Below, in pieces: positions 31,515-39,488 of a stretch of 64,000 nt of DNA. The notes beneath the pieces are model-generated. The model was not told where the DNA came from, ran no database searches, and saw only the letters and a list, made by a program, of their open reading frames with translations. Each line of letters opens with the position of its first letter. The first letter of the stretch is position 1. Position numbers and translations under genes: made by a program. The DNA comes from an uncultured Oscillospiraceae bacterium (GTDB lineage Bacteria; Bacillota; Clostridia; Oscillospirales; Oscillospiraceae): NCBI GenBank assembly GCA_947625815.1, contig CANQPU010000005.1, forward strand, positions 1 to 64,000. Direction: 5' to 3'.

Positions 31515-32321
31515 ATGGTTTACCAGGGGAGAAAACGGAGCAGAAAAAAGAGGGGCGGGGCGTTCCCGGTCCTGCTGTGGGCTCTGATCATCGTCGTGGC
31601 GGCCGCCGCGGCCTTTCCAAAAGCGGCCGGAAAGGTGAGGGACAGGGTGGCCGACGCGATGAAGCTGGATATTGGCGGCGCCATGGAGGTATTCAAGCGG
31701 GAAGTCAGGGACGAGAGCCTCTTCAAGGCCGCGAAGGAGGCCTTCAAATACGCTTTTCGTCCCCAAGAGGACAGGGGGATAGAGGTATTGGCCGAGGGGG
31801 AGAACGGGGGGAGCCCGGTGAGTGGAGAGGCGGAGGCCGCTGGCAAAACACTGTCCGCGGAGGAGAGCTTCAGGGCCTCCCAGGACATTTATAAAGACAT
31901 GGGCCTGCCCAACAACGTGACCTATGATCAAAAGGAGACGTCTCTGACCTTCACCACTCCGGCGGCCGGAGAGGTCGTCAGGGGATTCGGCTACGGAAAG
32001 GATGAGGGCGGGGAGGTCAGCTTCCACTACGGCATCGACGTGAAGGCCGGAGGCGGCGCCGAGGTGCTGTCCCCGGCTCCGGGGACCGTGGAGGCGGTGG
32101 GGGACAGCACCATCTTCGGAAGATATGTGATCCTGTCCCACGGCGACGGGGTCAGCTCCCTCTACGCCATGCTAGAGGAGACGCCGCTCATGCAGGGGGA
32201 GAGCGTGAGGGCAGGCCAGACGCTGGGGACGACGGCCGGAGAGACGGTTCATATGGAACTTCTGATAGACGGAGATTATGTTAACCCACAATATTATGTC
32301 TACCAATATGGGGAGCAGTAA
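31515..32321 (+). CDS. SpoIVFA-like M23-domain protein
   Basis: About 268 residues: a basic N-terminus, one membrane helix (about 20-38, FPVLLWALIIVVAAAAAF), an outside linker and a LytM/M23 domain (about 140-260). The first zinc motif is kept (HYGID) but the second is changed: the usual HxH reads HME and LYAHL reads LYAML, so it should be catalytically dead. SpoIVFA proteins have just this build and inhibit the SpoIVFB protease during sporulation, and an M50 protease gene overlaps the end of this one. ATG 31515 follows GGGAGGG; ATG 31476 is an alternative. Confidence 0.78.
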   Translation: MVYQGRKRSRKKRGGAFPVLLWALIIVVAAAAAFPKAAGKVRDRVADAMKLDIGGAMEVFKREVRDESLFKAAKEAFKYAFRPQEDRGIEVLAEGENGGSPVSGEAEAAGKTLSAEESFRASQDIYKDMGLPNNVTYDQKETSLTFTTPAAGEVVRGFGYGKDEGGEVSFHYGIDVKAGGGAEVLSPAPGTVEAVGDSTIFGRYVILSHGDGVSSLYAMLEETPLMQGESVRAGQTLGTTAGETVHMELLIDGDYVNPQYYVYQYGEQ

Positions 32322-32916
32322 GGTTAACATAACGTGTGGATTCCTGGTCCTGCTCATTGCGGTGACTGTTTTGGCGGGGCCGGGGACGGCGCTGGCGGCC
32401 CTGACGGCGGCGGCGGTCCACGAGCTGGGGCATATGGCGGCGCTCCGGTGCTTCGGGGCGAGGATAGACGGGTTCAGGCTGGGGGCGTCCGGGGCGGAGA
32501 TCGTCTATACGAAGGGGCTTTCCTACCGGGGGGAGATCGTCGCGGCGCTGTCAGGGCCCCTGGCGGGGGCTCTGCTGGCCGGGGCGGCCGTCTGGGCGGG
32601 GAGGCGGTGGGACATGGAGCGGCTTTATCCCTTGGCGGCGGTGAGCGCGCTCTATACGGCCATCAATCTGGTGCCGGCCGGCCCCACGGACGGCGGGCGG
32701 GCGCTGAACGCCTGGCTCGCCCTGGCGCTGGGGCCCGACAGGGCCTATTATGTGGGGCTTGCCGTTGACTGCGCGGTCGTCGCGGCGGTGTTGGCCGCGG
32801 GGGTATGGGTGCTTTATCGGACAAAAGGCAACTGTTCGCTTCTTGTATATGGGGTTTTTCTTTTGAATGGCTGTTGCAAATGCAGGGGCTTTGGTGTAAA
32901 ATCTAAATTGGCCTGA
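32278..32916 (+). CDS. SpoIVFB-like M50 site-2 protease
   Basis: Up to 212 residues with HELGH at residues 48-52 inside a membrane helix and NLVPAGPTDGGRAL near 125 holding the conserved Asp. These two motifs define intramembrane zinc proteases of the M50 group. SpoIVFB cuts pro-sigma-K in the mother cell; the overlapping SpoIVFA-like gene supports that role. It overlaps the upstream gene by 44 bases and lacks a clear ribosome site, so the start could be 32278, 32296 or 32308. The protein is shorter than B. subtilis SpoIVFB and lacks its C-terminal CBS domain. Confidence 0.75.
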   Translation: MLTHNIMSTNMGSSKVNITCGFLVLLIAVTVLAGPGTALAALTAAAVHELGHMAALRCFGARIDGFRLGASGAEIVYTKGLSYRGEIVAALSGPLAGALLAGAAVWAGRRWDMERLYPLAAVSALYTAINLVPAGPTDGGRALNAWLALALGPDRAYYVGLAVDCAVVAAVLAAGVWVLYRTKGNCSLLVYGVFLLNGCCKCRGFGVKSKLA

Positions 32917-32937
32917 TATGGGTACAGAGGTAATTTT

Positions 32938-34773
32938 ATGACACCAGAGCTTGAGCGGATCCTGCTGAAAGTACAAAAGCCTGCCAGATATACCGGCGGC
33001 GAGTATAACGAGGTCATCAAGGACAAACAGGACGTGGATATCCGGATGGCCTTCTGTTTTCCGGATACGTATGAGATCGGCATGTCCAACCTGGGCCTTC
33101 AGATCCTCTATGGGGCCATCAATGAGGAGCCGGGCATGTGGTGCGAGCGGTGCTTTGCCCCCTGGGGGGACATGGAGCAGGAGATGCGCGCGGCGGGGAT
33201 CCCCCTGTACGCGCTGGAGAGCGGCGATCCCATCGGGGAGTTTGACGCGATCGGTTTTTCCCTGGGCTATGAGATGGCCTTCACCTCGGTCCTCAACATG
33301 CTGGATCTGGCCGGCGTGCCGGTGAGGAGCGCCGACAGGCACCAGCTCACGCCCCTTGTTTTCGCGGGGGGCACCTCCTGCATCAACCCGGAGCCCATGG
33401 CGGATTTTATCGATCTATTTGTCCTGGGCGAGGGGGAGGAGCTGGACATCCAGGTCCTGAAGCTTTTGAGAGAGGCCAAGCGGGAGGGCTGGAGCAAGAA
33501 GGACTTCCTCCGCAGGGCCATGGAGATCCCGGGCGTCTATGTGCCGGGGGCCTATACGCCGGTGTACGGCGAGGACGGGACCCTGGCGGCCGTGGAACGG
33601 GAGGCGGGCGCGCCGGAGAGGGTGACCAAACGGATCATTGAGGATCTGGATACCGCCTATTTCCCCACGAAATGCGTGATTCCCTCCACCGAGATCGTCC
33701 ACGATCGGGTGGTGCTGGAGGTCATGCGCGGGTGCGTCCGCGGCTGCCGCTTCTGCCAGGCCGGGTTCGCCTACCGACCGGTGCGCCGTCACGGCACGGA
33801 GTTCCTGCTGGAAAAGGCCCGGGCGGCCCTGGAAAACTCCGGATATGAGGAGATCACCCTCTCCAGCCTGTCCACCAGCGATTTCAAGGGTCTGCCCCAG
33901 CTTGCGGACGGGCTCCTCTCCTGGTGCGAGCCCCGGAAGATCAGCCTCTCCCTGCCGTCCCTGCGGGCGGATAACTTCTCCATGAGCCTTATGGAGAGAG
34001 TGCAAAAGGTCCGCAAGTCCGGGCTGACCTTCGCCCCGGAGGCGGGGAGCCAGCGGCTGCGGGACGTCATCAACAAGAACGTGACGGAGGAGGCCCTTCT
34101 CAATTCCTGCCGCATCGCCTTTGAGGGCGGCTGGAACACCCTGAAGCTCTATTTCATGCTGGGCCTGCCCACGGAGACGGATGAGGACGTTGTGGCCATC
34201 GCGAGGCTGGCCGAACAGGTGCTCCACACCTGGCGCCAGTACGCCTCCAACAAGTCCAGGGGCGTGAAGATCACCGTCAGCACCTCCATGTTCGTGCCCA
34301 AGCCCCACACGCCCTTTCAATGGGAGTCCCAGGTGGACGTGGAGGAATATTTAAGGCGCGTCCGGCTCCTGCGGGAGAGCATCACCTCAAGATCCATCGT
34401 CTATAACTGGCATGAGCCCCATGTGAGCCTCATCGAGGCGGCGCTGTCCCGGGGCGACCGGCGCGTGGGCGGGGTCATCGAGGAGGTCTGGAAAAACGGC
34501 GGGCGGCTGGACTCCTGGACCGACTACTTCAGTATGGACAGGTGGCTGGAGGCCTTCGCGGAATGCGGGCTCTCGCCGGAATTTTACGCCCTGCGCCGGC
34601 GGGGGAACGACGAGCTTTTCCCCTGGGACGTGATCGACGTGGGCGTCACGAAAAAATATCTGGCCCGGGAGCGGGAGGAGGCTTACGCCGGGCGCGTAAC
34701 GCCCGACTGCCGCGTAAAATGTATGGGCTGCGGCGCCAACCGGCTGCTGGAGAGGAGGTCGTGCGATGAGTAG
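32938..34773 (+). CDS. TIGR03960-type B12-binding radical SAM protein
   Basis: A 611-residue protein. The N-terminal third resembles a cobalamin-binding domain (FCFPDTYEIGMSNLGLQILY, VFAGGTSCINPEPMADF, LGEGEELD). The radical SAM cluster motif CVRGCRFC lies at residues 266-273, followed by the barrel (ITLSSLSTSDFKGL, FAPEAGSQRLRDVINKN, LYFMLGLPTETDEDV) and a C-terminal Cys-rich end (CRVKCMGCGANR). Homologues always pair with a DUF2344 protein, as here. The substrate is unproven. It is near sporulation and glycolysis genes with no further clue. Confidence 0.9.
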   Translation: MTPELERILLKVQKPARYTGGEYNEVIKDKQDVDIRMAFCFPDTYEIGMSNLGLQILYGAINEEPGMWCERCFAPWGDMEQEMRAAGIPLYALESGDPIGEFDAIGFSLGYEMAFTSVLNMLDLAGVPVRSADRHQLTPLVFAGGTSCINPEPMADFIDLFVLGEGEELDIQVLKLLREAKREGWSKKDFLRRAMEIPGVYVPGAYTPVYGEDGTLAAVEREAGAPERVTKRIIEDLDTAYFPTKCVIPSTEIVHDRVVLEVMRGCVRGCRFCQAGFAYRPVRRHGTEFLLEKARAALENSGYEEITLSSLSTSDFKGLPQLADGLLSWCEPRKISLSLPSLRADNFSMSLMERVQKVRKSGLTFAPEAGSQRLRDVINKNVTEEALLNSCRIAFEGGWNTLKLYFMLGLPTETDEDVVAIARLAEQVLHTWRQYASNKSRGVKITVSTSMFVPKPHTPFQWESQVDVEEYLRRVRLLRESITSRSIVYNWHEPHVSLIEAALSRGDRRVGGVIEEVWKNGGRLDSWTDYFSMDRWLEAFAECGLSPEFYALRRRGNDELFPWDVIDVGVTKKYLAREREEAYAGRVTPDCRVKCMGCGANRLLERRSCDE

Positions 34774-35416
34774 GCTTCTTTTCCGGAAGACGGGCAGGGC
34801 GAAGTTCATCTCTCACCTTGACCTTATGCGCACCATGCAGAGGATATTCATCCGGGCCGGCCTGAAGGTCAGGCATACGGAGGGCTTCAACCCCCATCCC
34901 TATATGAATTTCGCCCTGCCCCTCAGCGTGGGAACGGAGAGCGAATGTGAGCTGATGGATTTCGAGCTGACGGAGGCGGCGGACCCCGACGCGATCCCGG
35001 CGCTGCTCAACCGGGTCAGCCCCGAGGGAATCGAGGCCCTGAAGGTCTATGACTCCGCCCGGAAATTTAAAGAGATCAAATGGCTTGACATTGAGGCAAG
35101 ATTGTTTTACGATAATAAAACACGGGAAGCGGAGAGACTCCGGGAATTCTTTGCCGCGCCCGCCATCGTCATGGAGAAAAAGACGAAGCGCTCGGTATCC
35201 GACACGGACATCGTGCCGCTCATTTCAGCCCTGCAGGTCACGGATCTTACCGACGGCCTGGCGCTCATCAGCGCCAGATTAGCCGCCCAGGATCCAGGAC
35301 TTTCACCGGCGCAGCTCATCTCGGCGCTGGAGCAGCGAGCGCCGGAGCTGGCGCCCGATCACGCGGCCTTCAGGCGGATCGAGGTCTATGACAAGGACAT
35401 GGTCCTGTTCAGATAG
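34766..35416 (+). CDS. Radical SAM-associated DUF2344 (TIGR03936) protein
   Basis: A 216-residue protein beginning LLFRKTGRAKFISHLDLMRT, with VRHTEGFNPHPYMNFALPLS near residue 40, both hallmarks of DUF2344. In many genomes it is fused to the C-terminus of the TIGR03960 radical SAM enzyme; here it is a separate gene overlapping it by 8 bases. It probably forms a complex with it and has no independent known activity. Confidence 0.9.
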   Translation: MSRLLFRKTGRAKFISHLDLMRTMQRIFIRAGLKVRHTEGFNPHPYMNFALPLSVGTESECELMDFELTEAADPDAIPALLNRVSPEGIEALKVYDSARKFKEIKWLDIEARLFYDNKTREAERLREFFAAPAIVMEKKTKRSVSDTDIVPLISALQVTDLTDGLALISARLAAQDPGLSPAQLISALEQRAPELAPDHAAFRRIEVYDKDMVLFR

Positions 35417-35434
35417 AGAATGGAGGATCCCACT

Positions 35435-36415
35435 ATGGAATCAAAAGTCAAAAGGATAGGCGTTCTCACCTCCGGCGGCGACGCCCCGGGGATGAATTCC
35501 GCCATAAGAGCCGTGGCCCGGACCGCCCACAGCCTGGGTGTTGAGTGCGTGGGCGTCAGAAGGGGATACCACGGCCTGATAACCGGCGACATGACGCCCC
35601 TGACGCCCCATGACGTCTCCGGCATCACGAGCCTTGGAGGGACGCTCCTCTATACCGCGAGGAGCGCCGAGTTCCGCACGCCCGAGGGCGTTCAGAGAGC
35701 CGCCGACGTCTGCCGCTTCCGGGGCATCGACGGACTTGTGTGCGTTGGCGGGGACGGCACCTTCCGCGGGGCGCTGGAGCTTTCCAAATACGGCATCAGC
35801 GTATGCGGCATCCCGGCCACCATCGACAACGACATCGCCTGCACCAGCTATACCATCGGCTTTGACACCGCCTGCAACACGGCCATCGAGTGCATCGACA
35901 AGCTGAACGACACCATGAAGTCCCACGAGCGCTGCTCGGTGGTGGAGGTCATGGGCAACCGGGCGGGCCACCTGGCCCTCTACGTGGGGCTGGCCGTGGG
36001 CGCCACCGCGGTGCTCGTGCCAGAGAAGCCCATCGACTACAAGCGGGACGTGATCCTGCCCATCCGGGAGGGTCAGCTCCACGGGCGGACCAACTACGCC
36101 GTCATTGTGGCCGAGGGCGCGGCCCACGCCACGGATGTGGCCCAGATCATCAACGAAGAGACCGGCATGGACACCCGCGCCACCGTGATCGGGCACGTCC
36201 AGCGCGGCGGACGGCCCACCGTCCGCGACCGGGTGCTGGCCGCCGACTTCGGTTACACCGCCGTGAAGGTCCTGGCCGACGGCATGACCAACAAGGTCAT
36301 CTGCTATGACGGCGTCAAGATGTTCCCCATGGACATCACCGAGGCGCTGAAAATGACCAAGGATCTGGGCGAGCATACCTACGGCCTTATGAAGGCCCTC
36401 CGCTCGGGCCTGTGA
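35435..36415 (+). CDS. pfkA: 6-phosphofructokinase (ATP)
   Basis: A 326-residue enzyme with TSGGDAPGMNSAIRAV (ATP loop), GGDGTFRGALEL, GIPATIDNDIACT with catalytic Asp131, VVEVMGNRAGHLAL and VIGHVQRGGRPT. It phosphorylates fructose-6-phosphate, the committed step of glycolysis; GGDGT near residue 107 is the usual ATP-type pattern. ATG 35435 follows GGAGG at about 35424. It lies 18 bases after the DUF2344 gene, so readthrough is likely. Confidence 0.95.
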   Translation: MESKVKRIGVLTSGGDAPGMNSAIRAVARTAHSLGVECVGVRRGYHGLITGDMTPLTPHDVSGITSLGGTLLYTARSAEFRTPEGVQRAADVCRFRGIDGLVCVGGDGTFRGALELSKYGISVCGIPATIDNDIACTSYTIGFDTACNTAIECIDKLNDTMKSHERCSVVEVMGNRAGHLALYVGLAVGATAVLVPEKPIDYKRDVILPIREGQLHGRTNYAVIVAEGAAHATDVAQIINEETGMDTRATVIGHVQRGGRPTVRDRVLAADFGYTAVKVLADGMTNKVICYDGVKMFPMDITEALKMTKDLGEHTYGLMKALRSGL

Positions 36416-36453
36416 GAAAAGAAGAAAAATCTTCGCGAAAATGAATTTTCTTC

Positions 36454-36482
36454 TTGCTTTTTTCCGCGGGGTATGATATTAT
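36454..36482 (+). promoter_or_regulatory. Promoter of rplS
   Basis: TTGCTT (36454-36459) and TATTAT (36477-36482) with 17 bases between them. The A/T-rich inverted repeat before it (AGAAGAAAAAT with ATTTTCTTCT, about 36421-36454) may end the pfkA transcript. The leader of about 85 bases could hold an L19-type leader element, not demonstrated here. Confidence 0.6.
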
Positions 36483-36575
36483 ATCAAAGCTTTTGCGGGA
36501 ATTTTTCCGTTCATCGGGGCGGTCCTATGCCGTACAGCGCGGTACGAACGCCTATCAAGAGGGGAGGAAAAGCAC

Positions 36576-36917
36576 ATGAATTTAGTTGAAACTCTCAATC
36601 AGCGGTATATGAAGCCGGAGCTTCCCGAGATGAATGTGGGCGACACCGTCCGCGTCACCGTCCGGGTCAAGGAGGGCAACCGTGAGCGCAACCAGGCCTT
36701 TGAGGGGACCATCATCGCCAAGAAGCACGGCGGCATCAACGAGACCATCACCGTCCGCCGCATCTCCTACAATGTGGGCTGCGAGAAAGTGTTCCCTGTC
36801 CATTCTCCCAGCATCGTGTCTGTGGAGACGGTCCGCCGCGGCAAGGTCCGTCGGGCCAAGCTCTATTACCTCAGAGACCGCGTCGGCAAGAACGCCAAGG
36901 TCAAGGAGAGAATCTAA
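36576..36917 (+). CDS. rplS: 50S ribosomal protein L19
   Basis: A 113-residue protein with the L19 features [50 protein letters not shown] and [15 protein letters not shown]. It lies at the interface of the two ribosomal subunits. AGAGGGGAGG is the ribosome site. It opens a transcription unit of its own, ended by the terminator at 36927-36957, ahead of lepB. Confidence 0.97.
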   Translation: MNLVETLNQRYMKPELPEMNVGDTVRVTVRVKEGNRERNQAFEGTIIAKKHGGINETITVRRISYNVGCEKVFPVHSPSIVSVETVRRGKVRRAKLYYLRDRVGKNAKVKERI

Positions 36918-36926
36918 CAGATGTCG

Positions 36927-36957
36927 AAAAAAGGGGGATTTCTTCCCCCTTTTTTTG
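36927..36957 (+). terminator. Terminator of rplS
   Basis: AAAAAAGGGGG/CCCCCTTTTTT stem with a 7-base loop and T run at 36950-36956. Confidence 0.92.
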
Positions 36958-36991
36958 CGTTCAGGTCATTTTTGCGGAAAGGCGTGTACGT

Positions 36992-37654
36992 ATGGACGAG
37001 GAAGAAAGAGAGCATGGCCCCGAGAGCGCCGCGCCCGAAGGACAGCGCGGCCCGTCTGACCGGGTCAGGCGGCGGGAAAAGAAGTCCGACGGGGACGAGA
37101 GGATGGAGCTGTACGACTGGATCCAGTGTATCGTGAGCGCCCTTGTGGTGGGGATCCTTGTCTTTATATTTTTCGTGCGCGTCGTGAACGTGGAGGGGAG
37201 CTCCATGTGGCCGACGCTCCACGATGAGGATATGATCCTGACCTCCAACTTCCTCTACACCCCGAAGGCGGGGGATGTGGTGGTCTTTCAGACGGACTCC
37301 TACAGCGAATCGCCCCTGGTCAAGCGCGTCATCGCCACGGAGGGCCAGACGGTGGATATCGACTTTGAGCGGGGGATCGTCTATGTGGACGGCAAGGCCA
37401 TCGACGAGCCGTATACCGCGGAGCTCACCGTTACGCGAGAGGACTTTGACGGGCCTGTGACCGTACCGGAGGGGTGCCTGTTCCTTATGGGCGACAACCG
37501 CAACCACTCCACCGACAGCCGCCGCAGTACCATCGGGATGGTAGACGAGCGGTGCGTCCTCGGCAGGGTGCTGATGGTGGTCCTGCCCTCCAACCGGGGG
37601 AGCCTGGGGGAGAACGTGAAGCGGGACATGTCGAGGATCGGGAGTATTTACTGA
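36992..37654 (+). CDS. lepB: Signal peptidase I
   Basis: A 220-residue membrane protease. After a long charged N-terminus comes one membrane helix (about 41-62, WIQCIVSALVVGILVFIF), then the catalytic Ser71 in VEGSSMWPTL and Lys111 in LVKRVIATEGQ, and FLMGDNRNHSTDSR near residue 165. It removes signal peptides of exported proteins at the outer face of the membrane. The start lies after GGAAAGG. Its stop overlaps the ylqF start by one base (TGATG). Confidence 0.95.
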   Translation: MDEEEREHGPESAAPEGQRGPSDRVRRREKKSDGDERMELYDWIQCIVSALVVGILVFIFFVRVVNVEGSSMWPTLHDEDMILTSNFLYTPKAGDVVVFQTDSYSESPLVKRVIATEGQTVDIDFERGIVYVDGKAIDEPYTAELTVTREDFDGPVTVPEGCLFLMGDNRNHSTDSRRSTIGMVDERCVLGRVLMVVLPSNRGSLGENVKRDMSRIGSIY

Positions 37655-38520
37655 TGGAAGAGGCCATGAATATCCAGTGGTTCCCGGGCCATATGGCCAA
37701 GGCCCGCCGGATGGTGGCGGAGAACCTGAAGCTGGTGGATGCGGTCTGCGAGGTCATCGACGCCCGGGTGCCGCGCTCCAGCCGCAACCCGGAGATCGAC
37801 GAGCTGACGGCGGGAAAGCCCCGGATCATCGTCCTCAACCGCGTGGATCAGGCGGATCCCGCCAGGACGAAGCTCTGGAGCGAATATTTCCGGGCCGGCG
37901 GCGCGCGGGTGCTGGAGACCGACTGCCGGACCGGCCGGGGCGTGGACGCCTTCACCGGCGTCGTGCGCCAGCTTTTGCGGGACAGGCTGGACGCCTGGAG
38001 AGCAAAGGGGCAGGTGGGAAAGCCCCTGCGGGTGATGGTGCTGGGGATCCCCAACGTGGGGAAATCCTCCTTTATCAATAAGGTGGCGAAGCGCAGGGCC
38101 GCGGAGGCCTCCGACAGGCCGGGGGTCACCCGGGGCAAGCAGTGGATCAGCGCGGGGAACGGCGTGGAGCTGCTGGATACGCCGGGGCTCCTGTGGCCAA
38201 GATTCGACGACCGGACCGTTGGCGAGAACCTGGCCTTCACCGGGGCCGTCCGGGATGAGATCCTGGACGCGGAGACGCTGGGCGCAAGACTGTGCGACCG
38301 GCTGCGGGACATCTGCCCGGGGGCGCTGACGGCCAGATTCGGCATCGAGGAGCCCCAGGGGAAAACAGGACCCGAGCTCCTTGAGCTGTGCGCCCGCCGG
38401 CGGGGCTTTCTTGTCTCCGGCGGGGAGCCGGATACGGAGCGGATGGCCAGGGTCCTGCTGGACGAATTCCGCGGCGGGAAGCTGGGCAGGCTCACGCTGG
38501 ACAGCGGGCCGGAGGAGTGA
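37654..38520 (+). CDS. ylqF: Ribosome biogenesis GTPase (RbgA/YlqF)
   Basis: A 288-residue circularly permuted GTPase: the NxxD-like G4 motif (VLNRVDQAD) comes before G1 (LGIPNVGKSSFINK) and G3 (LLDTPGLLWPRF). The opening MNIQWFPGHMAKARRMV is highly conserved; the true start may be ATG 37666 instead of 37654. It is needed for late 50S assembly. It is in an operon with lepB and rnhB, which are commonly adjacent. Confidence 0.94.
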   Translation: MEEAMNIQWFPGHMAKARRMVAENLKLVDAVCEVIDARVPRSSRNPEIDELTAGKPRIIVLNRVDQADPARTKLWSEYFRAGGARVLETDCRTGRGVDAFTGVVRQLLRDRLDAWRAKGQVGKPLRVMVLGIPNVGKSSFINKVAKRRAAEASDRPGVTRGKQWISAGNGVELLDTPGLLWPRFDDRTVGENLAFTGAVRDEILDAETLGARLCDRLRDICPGALTARFGIEEPQGKTGPELLELCARRRGFLVSGGEPDTERMARVLLDEFRGGKLGRLTLDSGPEE

Positions 38521-38522
38521 AT

Positions 38523-39119
38523 ATGGATCTGTGGGAGCACGAGAGAGGGCTTTATGACCGGGGCTTTCGGCTGGTGGCCGGAGTGGACGAGGCGGGCCGG
38601 GGGCCGCTGGCCGGGCCTGTGTGCGCCGCGGCGGTGATCCTGCCTGAGGGACTGGAGATCCCGGGCCTCAACGACTCCAAGAAGCTCAGCGCAAAAAAGC
38701 GCGAGGCGCTTTTTGACGTGATACGCGCGCAGGCCCTGGACTTTGGCGTCGGGTGGGCCACCGCCGGGGAGATCGACGAGATCAACATCCTGAACGCCAC
38801 CTACCGGGCCATGAACCGAGCCATGGAGAAGCTGGAGCTGAGGCCGGACATGACCATCATCGACGGGAACAGGTCCGCGGGCATCGCCTTTCCGAACGTC
38901 ACCCTTGTCGGGGGCGACGGGCTGTCCGCCAACGTGGCGGCCGCCTCGATCCTGGCCAAGGTGTCAAGGGACCGGTATATGCGCGCCCTGGCCGAAAAAT
39001 ACCCCGGATACGGCTTTGAAAAACACAAGGGATACGGAACGCAGGCGCACTACGCGGCGATCCGGGAGCTGGGACCGTGCCCCGAGCATCGGGTCACGTT
39101 TTTGAGGACGCTGCATTGA
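38523..39119 (+). CDS. rnhB: Ribonuclease HII
   Basis: A 198-residue enzyme with VAGVDEAGRGPLAGPV, LNDSKKLSAKKRE, MTIIDGNRSA and AAASILAKVSRDRYM, the four acidic-residue motifs of RNase HII. It removes ribonucleotides from RNA-DNA hybrids. GGAGGAG lies in front of ATG 38523. It overlaps the following gene by four bases. Confidence 0.96.
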   Translation: MDLWEHERGLYDRGFRLVAGVDEAGRGPLAGPVCAAAVILPEGLEIPGLNDSKKLSAKKREALFDVIRAQALDFGVGWATAGEIDEINILNATYRAMNRAMEKLELRPDMTIIDGNRSAGIAFPNVTLVGGDGLSANVAAASILAKVSRDRYMRALAEKYPGYGFEKHKGYGTQAHYAAIRELGPCPEHRVTFLRTLH

Positions 39120-39484
39120 ACGAAAAACTTTTTGGCCGCTGGGGCGAGGCCGCGGCGGCGGACTATCTGAGGAAAAAGGGCTATACGATCACGGGCACGG
39201 GATACCGGACGCGGATGGGGGAGATCGACCTCATCGCGGAGGATCGGAGGTTTCTGGCGTTCGTGGAGGTCAAGACCCGGCGGGACGACGGCTTCGCCCA
39301 GGCCCGGGAGGCCGTGACGGCGGCGAAGCAGCGGCGGCTCATCGCCACGGCGGAGATCTATCTCTCCACCCATGAGACGAAAAAACAGCCCAGATTTGAC
39401 GTGGTGGAGGTCTACGCCCCGGAGGGGACCGGGACCGAGGAGCCGCGGATCGTACATATTGAGAACGCATTTTCCGGGAGGTAA
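39116..39484 (+). CDS. YraN family (UPF0102) endonuclease-like protein
   Basis: About 122 residues. The motif MGEIDLIAEDRRFLAFVEVK matches the PD-(D/E)XK nuclease fold of UPF0102 proteins, which are usually encoded beside rnhB, as here. No in vivo role is settled. TTG 39116 is preferred because it overlaps the rnhB stop (TTGA) and follows GAGG; a GTG at 39077 would lie deep in rnhB without a ribosome site. Confidence 0.88.
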   Translation: MNEKLFGRWGEAAAADYLRKKGYTITGTGYRTRMGEIDLIAEDRRFLAFVEVKTRRDDGFAQAREAVTAAKQRRLIATAEIYLSTHETKKQPRFDVVEVYAPEGTGTEEPRIVHIENAFSGR

Positions 39485-39488
39485 CGAT

